NCBI GenBank assembly: GCA_900316075.1
Contig: ONBT01000011.1
Location: 1 to 58,457, forward strand
Source of the DNA: an uncultured Lachnospiraceae bacterium
Lineage (GTDB): Bacteria > Bacillota > Clostridia > Lachnospirales > Lachnospiraceae
Direction: 5' to 3'
DNA length: 58,457 bases
Part shown: positions 17,067 through 28,662 of the stretch, piece by piece
Layout of the letters: every line of letters begins with the position of its first letter
Position numbering within the stretch: the first letter of the stretch is position 1
Translations under genes and position numbers: made by a program
Notes under the pieces: generated by a model
The model's database searches: none
Told to the model about the DNA's origin: nothing
The model's input: only the letters and a program-made list of their open reading frames with translations

Positions 17067-18443
17067 ATGGAACTTGTAGAAGAGAAGTGGGACGAGATTC
17101 TCGAAACCCTGCGAACAGAATACGATATCAAGGATATGCTGTTCAAGACCTGGCTCAAGCCCCTGAAAGTCGGCTCCGTCAACGATACCACCCTGACCCT
17201 TGTCTACCCGATTGCCACTTCCCTGGCGACGAACAAGGACTTCGTCGTCAAGTACATCACCGAGCACTATGGCCTGCAGCTGAATATGGTCGTAGCGAAT
17301 GTCACGGGAAAGGACTATGAAATCAGCATCGACGTGCAGAGCGCCGATGCTGCAGCGCAGACTGATGAGAAGCCGGCCTTTGCCGCTTCACAAAACTACG
17401 CCGCTTCCCATCTCAATGAGAAGTTCACTTTCGAGACCTTTGTCGTCGGTTCCACGAACCGCTTCGCCCAGCAGGCCTCCCTCGCTGTGGCCGATTCGCC
17501 CGGCAAATTCTACAACCCCCTCTATATCTACGGGGGCCCCGGTCTTGGGAAAACCCACCTGATCCACGCGATTGGAAATTACATACTGCAGGAAGACCCC
17601 ACGAAGAAGGTCCTCTACGTCACCTCCGAGGAATTCACGAACGAGGTCATTGACTCCATGCGCAATGCCAATGTCAATGCCAAGTCCATGTCGAACTTCC
17701 GGGACAAGTACCGCATGGTGGATGTCCTCCTGATCGACGATATCCAGTTCATCATCGGAAAGGAATCGACCCAGGAGGAATTTTTCCACACTTTCAACAC
17801 CCTATATCAGGCCGGAAAACAGATTGTTCTGACCTCCGATAAGTCTCCGAAAGAGATGGAAACCCTGGAAGAGCGGATCCGGACCCGTTTCGAGATGGGC
17901 CTGATGGCCGATATCGGCTACCCGGAATACGAGCTCCGTATGGCCATTCTCCGGAAGAAGGTAGACGAGGACGAGGTGGAAATCTCGGACGAGATTCTGA
18001 ATTACATCGCCACAAATATCAAGAGCAATGTCCGGGAGCTGGAAGGCGCCCTGAACAAGCTCATTGCCTATAAGCGTCTCGAAAACGCGGAAATCACCAT
18101 GGACATTGCGGTCCGGGAGCTGTCTTCGATTATCTCTCCGGACAAGCCCAGAGAAATCACCCCCCAGACCATCATCGAGGTCGTGGCGGACCACTTCAAA
18201 ATCACCATTGATCAGATGGTCTCTTCAAACCGGTCCAGCTTCATCGCCCGGCCCCGGCAGATTGCCATGTACCTCTGCAAGACCATGACGGACTGCTCCC
18301 TCGACGTCATAGGCTCCTTCTTAGGCGGTCGGAACCATTCGACCATCATCCACGGGGCTGCAAAGATTGCCGAAGAGTATGAGAAGGATCCGGAGCTCAA
18401 GGACCAGATTGACGCCATACGGAAAAAGCTGTCCCCTACCTAG
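17067..18443 (+). CDS. dnaA: DnaA, chromosomal replication initiator
   Basis: 458 residues from the ATG at 17067 (MELVEEKWDEIL), preceded by CGGAG; the frame is open further upstream but that part is not DnaA-like. Domain I is at 1-90 and the linker about 91-125. The AAA+ domain has Walker A GGPGLGKTHL and Walker B LLIDDIQF. The C-terminal DNA-binding domain has LGGRNHSTIIHG. DnaA opens oriC. Given the TGTTGATAA-type boxes, its helix-turn-helix residues deserve comparison with standard DnaA. Confidence 0.98.
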   Translation: MELVEEKWDEILETLRTEYDIKDMLFKTWLKPLKVGSVNDTTLTLVYPIATSLATNKDFVVKYITEHYGLQLNMVVANVTGKDYEISIDVQSADAAAQTDEKPAFAASQNYAASHLNEKFTFETFVVGSTNRFAQQASLAVADSPGKFYNPLYIYGGPGLGKTHLIHAIGNYILQEDPTKKVLYVTSEEFTNEVIDSMRNANVNAKSMSNFRDKYRMVDVLLIDDIQFIIGKESTQEEFFHTFNTLYQAGKQIVLTSDKSPKEMETLEERIRTRFEMGLMADIGYPEYELRMAILRKKVDEDEVEISDEILNYIATNIKSNVRELEGALNKLIAYKRLENAEITMDIAVRELSSIISPDKPREITPQTIIEVVADHFKITIDQMVSSNRSSFIARPRQIAMYLCKTMTDCSLDVIGSFLGGRNHSTIIHGAAKIAEEYEKDPELKDQIDAIRKKLSPT

Positions 18444-18717
18444 GCGATTTATATTATTCATGAATACATTTATATAAGAAGAAACAGGTTTCGACTTTCT
18501 GTGGATAGGATTTGAACAGGGTCGAAAAATCCGTTGAAAAGGGTTTCTGTAAAACAGTTTATAGATTTTTTATAAACAGGAGAACCCCTCTTTCCGACCG
18601 GAAACCGACAGGTCTTTGAACAGGCCGAAAGCCTTGTATTTTCTGAGTGGAAAGCCCTTTTCGACATTTCCACAGGCCTTATTACTTAGAATAATATTTT
18701 TATTATTATTTTTTATA
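18444..18717. other. oriC, right part (dnaA-dnaN gap)
   Basis: Contains a near-consensus DnaA box TGTGGATAG (18500-18508), another candidate at 18667-18675 (TTTCCACAG on the plus strand), and an AT-rich tract at about 18680-18718 that could be the unwinding element. GAAAAATCCGTTGAAAA (18524-18540) and GAGTGGAAAGCC (18645) are repeated from the left part. The start of the gap, GGCGATTTATATTATTCAT, also occurs after the zinc-ribbon gene at 42589. Confidence 0.65.
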
Positions 18718-18736
18718 AAAGGAGCGCAGCCGCAAA

Positions 18737-19843
18737 ATGAAGATCACATGTGAACAGGCATCTCTGGCCAAAGGCGTAAACATCGTCTCAAAAGCTGTTC
18801 CTGTACGTTCCACGATGCCCATCCTTGAATGTATCCTGATTGACGCGTCGACGAACCGCATCACGATGACCGGCAATGATATGGAACTAGGCATTGAGAC
18901 CGTGGTCGAAGGAACCATTGAGGAACGCGGCGTTGTCGCTCTGGATGCCAAGTTTTTTGCGGAACTGATCCGGAAGATTCCGAACGCTCCGGTTACGATT
19001 GAGACGGACGAGACCTGGCACACGACCATCACCTGCGAAAAGACCGTCGTTCGCGTGCCCGGCAAATCCGGCGAGGACTTCGCCTACATTCCGGTCATCC
19101 CGCGGAACAACCCGGTCGTAATTTCCCAGATGGGTCTGAGGGACCTCATTCGCCAGACGACTTTCGCTGCAGCTCTCAATAATAATAATAAACTCATGAC
19201 CGGCGAATACATGGAAATCGTGGACTCCCGTCTCAAGGCCGTGACCCTGGACGGAAACCGGATTGCCATTCGAAATGTGGTCCTTGGGACCGAAGCCGAT
19301 GATTCGGCCTGCGTGGTTCCGGTCAAGGCGCTGAACGAGGTAGGGAAGATTCTGGACGGCGGAGCTGATGACCTCATCAATATCTACTTCACGGAAAACC
19401 ATGTGATTTTCGAATTTAACGATACGACCGTGGTCTCCCGCCTGATTGACGGCGAGTACTTCAAAATCGACCATATGATTTCGTCCGACTTCGTGACGAA
19501 GATGACCTGCAACAAGAAGGCCCTTCTCGATTCCATCGACCGGTCGACCATCATGTCCCGGGAGGCCGACAAGAAGCCTATCGTCTTCCGCATCGAGGGT
19601 CAGACCCTTTCCATGTCCATCGAATCCATCTATGGAACCATGAATGAGGAGATGGAAGTGGCGAAGGAAGGGGCCGACATGATCATCGGCTTCAATCCCA
19701 AGTATCTGATCGACGCCCTCCGGGTCATCGATGACGAAGATATTACCTTCTACCTCCTGAACACGAAGAGTCCGGCCATCATCAAGGATGACGAGGGCAA
19801 TTATACCTACGTAGTTCTGCCCATCAATATCAGTGTCCGCTGA
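18737..19843 (+). CDS. dnaN: DnaN, DNA polymerase III sliding clamp
   Basis: 368 residues with the three-domain clamp fold; AAAGGAG precedes the ATG. It encircles DNA and tethers the polymerase. The end of the C-terminal domain (TYVVLPINISVR) is complete. recF overlaps its stop codon. The small S4-domain gene (yaaA/remB) that often sits between dnaN and recF in Firmicutes is absent. Confidence 0.97.
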   Translation: MKITCEQASLAKGVNIVSKAVPVRSTMPILECILIDASTNRITMTGNDMELGIETVVEGTIEERGVVALDAKFFAELIRKIPNAPVTIETDETWHTTITCEKTVVRVPGKSGEDFAYIPVIPRNNPVVISQMGLRDLIRQTTFAAALNNNNKLMTGEYMEIVDSRLKAVTLDGNRIAIRNVVLGTEADDSACVVPVKALNEVGKILDGGADDLINIYFTENHVIFEFNDTTVVSRLIDGEYFKIDHMISSDFVTKMTCNKKALLDSIDRSTIMSREADKKPIVFRIEGQTLSMSIESIYGTMNEEMEVAKEGADMIIGFNPKYLIDALRVIDDEDITFYLLNTKSPAIIKDDEGNYTYVVLPINISVR

Positions 19844-20934
19844 TGTATATATCTTCCATTGACCTTTCCGACTTCCGAAATTACCACTCTCTGTCTTTGG
19901 AATTCGACCCCGGGAACAATATTATTTTCGGGGACAATGCCCAGGGAAAGACGAATCTTCTCGAGGCCTGTTTTGTCTCGGCCACGACCCGGTCCCACCG
20001 GGGGAGCAAGGACAGCGAGCTGATTTCCTTCGGGGCAGAGGAAGCCCACATCCGGACGAAGGTGGAAAAACAGGGCCGGGAGACGGCCATCGATTTTCAC
20101 CTGAAACAGGGAAAGAAGAAGGGAATTGCGGTCAATCACGTTCCCCTCAAAAGGTCGGCCGACCTCTTCGGAATTCTGAACATCATCCTCTTTTCCCCGG
20201 AAGACCTGAACATCATCAAGGAAGGCCCTTCGGAGCGGCGCCGCTTTATGGATATGGAGCTCTGTCAGCTGGACCGGGTCTATCTTTCCGACCTGACGAA
20301 TTACCGGAAGGCCTTGAACCAGCGGAACGCCCTTTTGAAGGACCTCTATTACGACAAGTCCCTGGAGGGAACCCTGGATGCCTGGGACCTGCAGCTCGTG
20401 AACTACGGGAAAAAGCTTATAGACCGGCGAGCAAAATTCATAGAAGACCTGGCCCCGATTGTATCGAGTCTGCACCGGGAAATCTCCGACCGAAAGGAAG
20501 AACCGCTTGTGGCCTATGAGCCGGCGGTTTCAGCCGGAGCCTTTGAAGAGAGCCTCTTCATGGCCCGGGACCGGGATATCCGCCTGGGCTCCACGTCCGT
20601 CGGACCTCATCGGGATGATATTTCCTTTGCCATAGACGGCAGGGACATCCGGACTTACGGCTCCGAAGGCCAGAAGCGGACCTGCGCCCTGTCTCTGAAG
20701 CTGTCCGAAATCCGTCTGGTGGAAAGCCTGATTGACGACAAGCCCGTTCTCCTTTTGGACGACGTCCTTTCGGAGCTGGACCGGAGCCGGCAGAACCTGC
20801 TGCTCTCGAGCCTTTCAGATGTGCAGACCATCATCACCTGCACGGGTCTCGATGATTTTGTCGAAAACCGCTTCCGGACGGACCGGCTCATTCATGTGGT
20901 GGCTGGAACGGCGGAAGTTGTTGAAAAAGAGTAG
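19843..20934 (+). CDS. recF: RecF, recombination and replication repair ATPase
   Basis: 363 residues. Walker A is GDNAQGKTN (about 30-38), the signature YGSEGQKRT lies near 270 and Walker B LLLDDVLSELD near 305. RecF loads RecA on gapped DNA with RecO and RecR. Its ATG shares the A of the dnaN stop (TGATG), so translation is coupled. Confidence 0.96.
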   Translation: MYISSIDLSDFRNYHSLSLEFDPGNNIIFGDNAQGKTNLLEACFVSATTRSHRGSKDSELISFGAEEAHIRTKVEKQGRETAIDFHLKQGKKKGIAVNHVPLKRSADLFGILNIILFSPEDLNIIKEGPSERRRFMDMELCQLDRVYLSDLTNYRKALNQRNALLKDLYYDKSLEGTLDAWDLQLVNYGKKLIDRRAKFIEDLAPIVSSLHREISDRKEEPLVAYEPAVSAGAFEESLFMARDRDIRLGSTSVGPHRDDISFAIDGRDIRTYGSEGQKRTCALSLKLSEIRLVESLIDDKPVLLLDDVLSELDRSRQNLLLSSLSDVQTIITCTGLDDFVENRFRTDRLIHVVAGTAEVVEKE

Positions 20935-21005
20935 ATTTTTACATATATGAATAATACAGAGCGGCAGATTTTCTACCAGTGTAGTGCCCTGCTCTGCATG
21001 GCAGT

Positions 21006-21019
21006 TTTCTATTAGTCAT
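21006..21019 (+). repeat. Boundary motif upstream of gyrB
   Basis: TTTCTATTAGTCAT immediately before the AAGGAG ribosome-binding site of gyrB; one difference cluster from TTTACATTAGTCAT. The same motif-then-RBS order occurs before tyrS, yidD and the DUF4446-like gene. Confidence 0.45.
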
Positions 21020-21021
21020 AA

Positions 21022-22974
<1,953 letters not shown>

Positions 22975-23078
22975 GATAAGTAACAGGCAATCCAAATAGT
23001 TTTTGTATTACATTAATATAGAAAGACAGATTTTTCCTGCCTTTCAGATATGTTCATAGTTTCCAATAAGGACAAATA

Positions 23079-25649
23079 ATGGACGACACAGTATTTGACA
23101 ACATACAGGAAGTAGGCCTCAAGAAGACCATGGAGTCTTCCTACATCGACTACGCGATGAGCGTTATCGCTTCCCGCGCCCTGCCCGATGTACGGGACGG
23201 CCTGAAGCCGGTGCAGCGGCGTGTGCTCTATTCCATGATCGAGCTCTCCAACACGCCGGACAAGCCCCACCGGAAGTGCGCCCGAATCGTCGGCGATACC
23301 ATGGGTAAGTACCATCCCCACGGGGATTCCTCCATTTATGGGGCTCTCGTAAATCTGGCCCAGGAGTGGAACACGAGGTACCCTCTGGTCGACGGGCATG
23401 GAAACTTCGGTAGTGTCGACGGGGACAGCCCGGCCGCCATGCGGTACACGGAGGCCCGTCTTTCCAAGATTTCCATGCCCATGCTGCAGGACCTGATGAA
23501 GGACACCGTAGACTTCACGCCCAACTTCGACGGAACCGAGAAGGAGCCCGTAGTGCTGCCCTCCCGCTTCCCGAACCTGCTGGTCAACGGCACCACCGGC
23601 ATTGCGGTCGGCATGGCGACGAACATCCCGCCCCACAATCTGCGGGAGACCGTCAATGCAGTCGTGAAAATAATCGATAACAAGGTGAGCGAAGGCCGCG
23701 AAACAGAGCTGCCCGAACTCATGGAAATCATCAAGGGACCCGACTTCCCCACGGGCGGCGAGATTCTCGGCACCCGGGGCATTACGGAAGCCTATACGAC
23801 GGGCCGAGGCAAGATCAAGGTCCGGGCCGTCACGGATATTGAGCCCATGGCCAACGGCAAGCATCGGATTGTTGTCACGGAGCTCCCTTACGGAGTCAAC
23901 AAGGCCCGCCTGATTGAAAGTATTGCGGACCTCGTGAAGGACAAGAAGCTGGACGGCATCACGGCCCTGACCGATGAGACCAGCCGCGAGGGCATGCGGA
24001 TTTCCATCGAACTCCGGAAAGACGTAAACCCGAATGTGATGCTGAACCAGCTCTATAAGCACACCCAGCTTTCCGACACCTTCGGCGTCATCATGCTCTC
24101 CCTGGTCAACGGAGAGCCGAAAGTCCTGAACCTGAAGCAGATGCTGGACCACTACCTTTCCTACCAGGAAGAGGTTGTGACCCGGCGGACCAAGTTCGAC
24201 CTCAACAAGGCCGAAGAGCGGGCCCATATTCTGGAAGGCCTGCTCATAGCCCTCGACCACATAGACGAAGTCGTCCAGATCATCCGCTCATCCGAAACGG
24301 TACAGCTCGCCAAGGAAGGCCTCATGAAGCGGTTCGGCCTGTCCGAAAAGCAGGCCCAGGCCATCGTGGACATGCGTCTCCGTGCCCTGACCGGTTTGGA
24401 GCGGGGCAAGCTCGAAGAGGAATATGCAGAGCTGAAGAAGCGGATTGAAGAATACAAGGCCATCCTCGGAGATGAGAATCTCCTGCTTGGCGTCATCAGG
24501 AAGGAAATCCTCGAAATTGCCGACAAGTACGGTGACGACCGGCGGACTTCCATCGGCTACGACGAGGAAGAGCTGGAGGACGAAGATCTGATTCCGGATA
24601 CGGAAGCCGTTGTCACCTTCACCAAGCTCGGCTACATCAAGCGCATGGGCATTGACAACTTCAAGGTCCAGGGCCGGGGAGGAAAGGGCATCAAGGGCAT
24701 CCAGACCATTGAAAACGACTATGTCGTCGACATGATCCAGACCACGACCCACCACGACATGCTCTTCTTCACGAACAAGGGCCGGGTCTACAAACTCAAG
24801 GTATATAAGGTTCCCGAGGCTTCCAGAACCGCCCGGGGCACGGCCATTGTCAACCTCATCAACCTGCAGCCGGACGAGAACATCACCTCGATGATCCCGA
24901 TGAAGGACTACGGGGACGACGAGTACCTCTTCATGGCTACATATAACGGCATTGCTAAGAAGACCAAGCTTTCCGAATACGCGAATATCAACAAGAACGG
25001 CCTGATTGCGATAAATCTCCGCGACGACGACCTCCTGATCGAAGTCAAGAAGGCACACGATACGGACGAGGCCATGCTCTTCACCAGAGACGGCCAGGCG
25101 GTCCGCTTCAAGCTGTCCGACGTCCGCTGCACGGGCCGGGCTTCCTACGGAGTCATCGGCATGAACCTTACAGACGGCGACCATGTCATCGCCATGCAGT
25201 TGACTTCCCAGGGCAATGCGGTCCTGATTGCCTCCGAAAACGGCTACGGCAAGTGCACGCTTGTAGACGAATTCCCGCTCCATAACCGGGGCGGCAAGGG
25301 CGTCAAGTGCTACAAGATTACCGAAAAGACCGGCTCCGTCGTCGGCGTCAAGGCCGTAAACGATGACGATGAAGTCATGATCATCAATACGGGCGGCGTC
25401 ATCATTAGAATCAAGGTTCACGACACCAAGCTCACGAGCCGGATTGCCATGGGCGTCAAGCTCATCAACCTCAGCGGCGACGAGAAGGTCATCTCGATTG
25501 CGAAGGTCCGCCAGCAGGCCACGATTGACCCGGATGATGAAGCAGCTGAGAATAATGTAAAACAGGAAATCCCTTCCGACATAGAAGAACTCCTGGACCG
25601 GGCCGAAGAAGATAATAGCTCGGACACAAATGATTCGGACGAAGAATGA
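23079..25649 (+). CDS. gyrA: GyrA, DNA gyrase subunit A
   Basis: 856 residues. The catalytic tyrosine is Tyr123 in [10 protein letters not shown]. The C-terminal beta-pinwheel contains the GyrA box QGRGGKG (about 530). In the quinolone-binding helix the sequence is [11 protein letters not shown]: Ser84 is present, but the acidic residue four positions on (Glu88 in Staphylococcus, Asp87 in E. coli) is Gly88. The C-terminal tail is acidic. An ATAATGTAAA motif lies in the coding end at 25552. The stop overlaps the fumarase start (ATGA). Confidence 0.97.
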   Translation: MDDTVFDNIQEVGLKKTMESSYIDYAMSVIASRALPDVRDGLKPVQRRVLYSMIELSNTPDKPHRKCARIVGDTMGKYHPHGDSSIYGALVNLAQEWNTRYPLVDGHGNFGSVDGDSPAAMRYTEARLSKISMPMLQDLMKDTVDFTPNFDGTEKEPVVLPSRFPNLLVNGTTGIAVGMATNIPPHNLRETVNAVVKIIDNKVSEGRETELPELMEIIKGPDFPTGGEILGTRGITEAYTTGRGKIKVRAVTDIEPMANGKHRIVVTELPYGVNKARLIESIADLVKDKKLDGITALTDETSREGMRISIELRKDVNPNVMLNQLYKHTQLSDTFGVIMLSLVNGEPKVLNLKQMLDHYLSYQEEVVTRRTKFDLNKAEERAHILEGLLIALDHIDEVVQIIRSSETVQLAKEGLMKRFGLSEKQAQAIVDMRLRALTGLERGKLEEEYAELKKRIEEYKAILGDENLLLGVIRKEILEIADKYGDDRRTSIGYDEEELEDEDLIPDTEAVVTFTKLGYIKRMGIDNFKVQGRGGKGIKGIQTIENDYVVDMIQTTTHHDMLFFTNKGRVYKLKVYKVPEASRTARGTAIVNLINLQPDENITSMIPMKDYGDDEYLFMATYNGIAKKTKLSEYANINKNGLIAINLRDDDLLIEVKKAHDTDEAMLFTRDGQAVRFKLSDVRCTGRASYGVIGMNLTDGDHVIAMQLTSQGNAVLIASENGYGKCTLVDEFPLHNRGGKGVKCYKITEKTGSVVGVKAVNDDDEVMIINTGGVIIRIKVHDTKLTSRIAMGVKLINLSGDEKVISIAKVRQQATIDPDDEAAENNVKQEIPSDIEELLDRAEEDNSSDTNDSDEE

Positions 25650-26491
25650 AAAGAGCCATAGATACAGGTGAAATACGGGAAGCCGTCAAGAATCTCCTGA
25701 TGGACGTAAACTACCGCCTGTCTCCGGATGTAGCAAACGCAATTACATCTGCGGAAAAGGCGGAAAAATCGGAGCTCGGGAAGAAGGTCCTGGGCACCCT
25801 GACGGAAAATCTCAGAGTTGCGGATGAAGAGCAGATTCCCATCTGTCAGGACACGGGAATGGCCGTGATTTTTCTCGACATCGGCCAGGACGTGCAGCTG
25901 ATGGGGGAATACCTGGAAGACGCTGTAAATAGTGGCGTCCGCGAGGCCTATACGGAAGGGTATCTCAGGAAGTCCGTGGTTTCTGACCCTATCGAGCGGA
26001 AGAATTCCGGGGACAATACGCCCGCCATCATCCATACGCGGATTGTGAAGGGAAATGAGGTCACGATTACCGTGGCGCCCAAGGGCTTCGGGTCCGAGAA
26101 CATGTCCCGGATCTTCATGCTGAAGCCCGCCCAGGGAATCGAGGGCGTGAAGGAAGCTGTTCTCGAAACCGTGAAGGCGGCCGGTCCGAATGCCTGCCCG
26201 CCCTTTGTTGTCGGCGTCGGAATCGGAGGGGACTTTGAAGAGTCGGCTCTCATGGCAAAACGGGCCCTGACCCGGGAAATCGGCTCCCATAGCGAAGTTG
26301 CCTGGGCGGCGGATTTAGAGAAAGAATTGTTAGAGGAGATTAACTCCCTCGGTATCGGGCCCGCCGGTCTGGGCGGCTCCGTCACTGCCCTGGCGGTTCA
26401 TATTATTCCATATGCTACCCACATCGCAGGCCTGCCGGTGGCGGTCAATATGTGCTGCCACGTGGACCGGCACGGAAAGGTGACCCTCTGA
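25646..26491 (+). CDS. Class I fumarate hydratase, alpha subunit (TtdA-like)
   Basis: 281 residues of the iron-sulfur hydro-lyase alpha family. Conserved blocks are [12 protein letters not shown] (about 70) with a probable cluster cysteine, [14 protein letters not shown] (about 185), and GPAGLGG (about 232). With the beta subunit it interconverts fumarate and malate, or dehydrates L-tartrate; the two activities cannot be separated from sequence alone. The ATG overlaps the gyrA stop. The beta subunit gene lies beyond an intervening acyltransferase. Confidence 0.88.
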   Translation: MKRAIDTGEIREAVKNLLMDVNYRLSPDVANAITSAEKAEKSELGKKVLGTLTENLRVADEEQIPICQDTGMAVIFLDIGQDVQLMGEYLEDAVNSGVREAYTEGYLRKSVVSDPIERKNSGDNTPAIIHTRIVKGNEVTITVAPKGFGSENMSRIFMLKPAQGIEGVKEAVLETVKAAGPNACPPFVVGVGIGGDFEESALMAKRALTREIGSHSEVAWAADLEKELLEEINSLGIGPAGLGGSVTALAVHIIPYATHIAGLPVAVNMCCHVDRHGKVTL

Positions 26492-27573
26492 TGGCGGCGG
26501 AAGGGAGACAGCGGATCGAGGCCTTTGACTATATGAAGGCCATTGCTATACTGCTCGTGGTCCGCACCCATTTCGGGAGCCACGTGGCGGAGCTGGAAGC
26601 CGACCCGGCCCACAGCATTTCCACCCATTTCACGGCATTTGTCAACGGGAGCTGGGAGACCTCGGTCATGATTTTCCTCATGGTGTCGGGGGCCCTCTGC
26701 TGGTACAACCATCCGGGCGTGGAGAAAAAGGAGATTCCGGCCTACTACAGGAAGCGCCTGAAGGCCCTGTTTCCCTCCTTTTACATCGTCTGGTTCATCG
26801 GCTTTCTGGAAAATGTCCTGGCGGCAAAGCAGGTCTTTTATGTGAAGCCCGCCGGGCGGATTCTTCTGTCTTTCATCGGGATGGACGGGTATCTCTCCTT
26901 CCTCGGGGACAACTATTATGTGGCCGGGGAGTGGTTCTTCGGGATGATCGTCATCCTCTACCTCCTCTATCCCCTGACGGCAAAGGTCTTTTCCTTTGTA
27001 AAGCTGCGGATTCCGATTGAAATCGCCCTGATTGCCCTGACCTATGTCATGTACCACACGGACTTTTCGCCCGTGATGCCGTCCCGCAGCATCGTGACCT
27101 GCCTGCTGGCCTTCTGGACCGGGATGCTGGTCATTACTATTTACAGGAAGCTCATCAATATCCCTTCGTTTGTGGTTTTCCTGGCGGTCAGCCTGCTGCT
27201 TTTGTATTTTCCCTTCAACCGGTGGGAAAAGCTGACCATCTATTTCGAGGATGCCCTGGCGGTGGCCCTTTTTGTGGTCGTTGCCAATATTGTTGAACGG
27301 TTTCCGAAGATCCCGGGCCTGAGTCAATGGGCCAATTATACATCGCGTATTTCCCTGCAGATGCTCCTGATGCAGCACCTGATGGTGCTCAAGGTCCTTT
27401 CGAATTTTGCCGGCATGACCATCGGGCGGAAGACGGAAATCGGCCTTTTTCTGCTGACCGTATTTGTAGTGTATCTGACATCTGACATGCTCTACATTGT
27501 GACAAATGAAGTTTTGAAGAGAGTTTCGAAATGGAACGAAAGCTTACCCTCCCGGCAGGAAAGAACGAACTGA
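26491..27573 (+). CDS. Acyltransferase 3 family integral membrane protein
   Basis: 360 residues beginning [19 protein letters not shown]; its ATG shares a base with the fumarase alpha stop. About ten hydrophobic helices and the N-terminal FDYMKAIAILLVVRTH block fit the acyltransferase-3 (OatA/NodX-like) family, which O-acylates sugars or envelope polymers; the His in VRTHFGSH is the likely catalytic residue. The 3' end overlaps the beta-subunit start by 43 nt. Its placement inside a fumarase operon is odd; substrate unknown. Confidence 0.8.
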   Translation: MAAEGRQRIEAFDYMKAIAILLVVRTHFGSHVAELEADPAHSISTHFTAFVNGSWETSVMIFLMVSGALCWYNHPGVEKKEIPAYYRKRLKALFPSFYIVWFIGFLENVLAAKQVFYVKPAGRILLSFIGMDGYLSFLGDNYYVAGEWFFGMIVILYLLYPLTAKVFSFVKLRIPIEIALIALTYVMYHTDFSPVMPSRSIVTCLLAFWTGMLVITIYRKLINIPSFVVFLAVSLLLLYFPFNRWEKLTIYFEDALAVALFVVVANIVERFPKIPGLSQWANYTSRISLQMLLMQHLMVLKVLSNFAGMTIGRKTEIGLFLLTVFVVYLTSDMLYIVTNEVLKRVSKWNESLPSRQERTN

Positions 27574-28070
27574 AAAGCCTGAAAGCCGGCGACTTTGTGA
27601 CCATCAGCGGACAGATTTTCGTGGCCCGTGATGCAGCGCATAAACGGTTGATGGAGCTGATTTCCGCCGGAAAAGACCTGCCGATCGACATCAAAGGCGA
27701 GACCATCTATTATATGGGCCCTACCCCTGCCCGCCCCGGCCGGGTCACCGGTTCTGCCGGTCCGACCACCGCAAGCCGAATGGACTTTGCGGCTCCGACC
27801 CTTCTTGACATGGGCCTTTCGGTCATGATCGGCAAGGGCAAGCGGTCGAAAGAGGTTCACGAAGCCATCGTCAAAAACGGGGCGGTCTATCTCGCCGCCA
27901 TCGGAGGCGCCGGGGCCGTGATTTCCAAGGCCATCGAAAAGTCCGAAGTCGTCTGCTACGAGGACCTGGGCGCGGAGGCCATCCGCCGCCTCACCGTCAA
28001 AGACTTCCCGGCCATTGTGGTCATCGACTCGACCGGCCGCGACCTCTACGAGGAAGTTTCACCCTCATGA
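27531..28070 (+). CDS. Class I fumarate hydratase, beta subunit (TtdB-like)
   Basis: 179 residues with the family blocks GPTPARPGRVTGSAGPTTASRM (about 65-85) and IGKGKRSKEV (about 105). It completes the active site with the alpha subunit. The start lies inside the end of the acyltransferase gene, so the three genes are tightly packed and probably translated together. Its stop codon TGA is within a boundary motif (ATGACTAATGTAAA, 28067-28080). Confidence 0.88.
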   Translation: MERKLTLPAGKNELKSLKAGDFVTISGQIFVARDAAHKRLMELISAGKDLPIDIKGETIYYMGPTPARPGRVTGSAGPTTASRMDFAAPTLLDMGLSVMIGKGKRSKEVHEAIVKNGAVYLAAIGGAGAVISKAIEKSEVVCYEDLGAEAIRRLTVKDFPAIVVIDSTGRDLYEEVSPS

Positions 28071-28080
28071 CTAATGTAAA
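28067..28080 (-). repeat. Boundary motif at the fumarase beta stop codon
   Basis: Exact copy (minus strand TTTACATTAGTCAT), overlapping the last codons of the gene. Confidence 0.5.
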
Positions 28081-28144
28081 TCCCCATCTCTCCTACCTTT
28101 TGGAGGTTGGGCGGAAGGCTTTTCGCTGAAATGAAAAAATCTGC

Positions 28145-28173
28145 TTTACTTTGTTTGGCGGATTTTGTATAAT
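28145..28173 (+). promoter_or_regulatory. Promoter of the tRNA-Ser/tRNA-Cys unit
   Basis: TTTACT, a 17-bp spacer and a perfect TATAAT, ending 53 nt upstream of tRNA-Ser. Confidence 0.75.
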
Positions 28174-28226
28174 AGCACTTGCGTTTCCGGTCAGCACGGG
28201 AGCGCCTGCGGAAATATTTTCCGAGT

Positions 28227-28317
28227 GGAGAAGTACTCAAGTTGGCTGAAGAGGCGCCCCTGCTAAGGGTGTAGGTCGGCTAATACCGGCGCGAGGGTTC
28301 AAATCCCTCCTTCTCCG
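28227..28317 (+). tRNA. tRNA-Ser(GCT)
   Basis: 91 nt with the long variable arm of class II tRNAs. The acceptor stem is GGAGAAG with CTTCTCC and G as discriminator. The anticodon loop carries GCT, reading AGC/AGT. The T-loop is GGTTCAAATCC. No CCA is encoded. Confidence 0.95.
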
Positions 28318-28416
28318 TGGCAGAGGTAAAACTCAAAGCCAAGGCCCTTTCTCCGGGGCCCCCGCGAAACGAAGTTTCGTGGGGAAAAGGAGACGTAGCG
28401 TAGCTCACGTCGACGC

Positions 28417-28487
28417 GGCGCCATAGCCAAGCGGTAAGGCAAAGGTCTGCAAAACCTCTATCACCAGTTCGATTCTGGTTGGCGCCT
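28417..28487 (+). tRNA. tRNA-Cys(GCA)
   Basis: 71 nt. The acceptor stem GGCGCCA pairs with TGGCGCC, the discriminator is T as in all tRNA-Cys, and the anticodon is GCA. CCA is not encoded. A hairpin (CCCCGCGAAAC with GTTTCGTGGGG) separates it from tRNA-Ser. Confidence 0.95.
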
Positions 28488-28490
28488 CGC

Positions 28491-28526
28491 AAAGGACATC
28501 TGAAATTTCAGGTGTCCTTTTTCTTT
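28491..28526 (+). terminator. Terminator after tRNA-Cys
   Basis: A long stem (AAAGGACATCTGAAA with TTTCAGGTGTCCTTT) and a T-run ending TTTTTCTTTT. Confidence 0.9.
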
Positions 28527-28627
28527 TGTGCGAATCGTGGATCCGACCGCTTGTCTCTCTTCGCGTGAAAACAGGTCACAGGCATTCGTTCTTTCCTGAA
28601 ATTTCCCTCAAGGTTTCGAAATTAGTC

Positions 28628-28656
28628 TTGCAATGGCTTTGCCGGGGTGCTATAGT
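28628..28656 (+). promoter_or_regulatory. Promoter of the trp operon
   Basis: TTGCAA, a 17-bp spacer and TATAGT; transcription should start near 28663, leaving a leader of about 445 nt before trpE. Confidence 0.65.
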
Positions 28657-28662
28657 CTTTGG

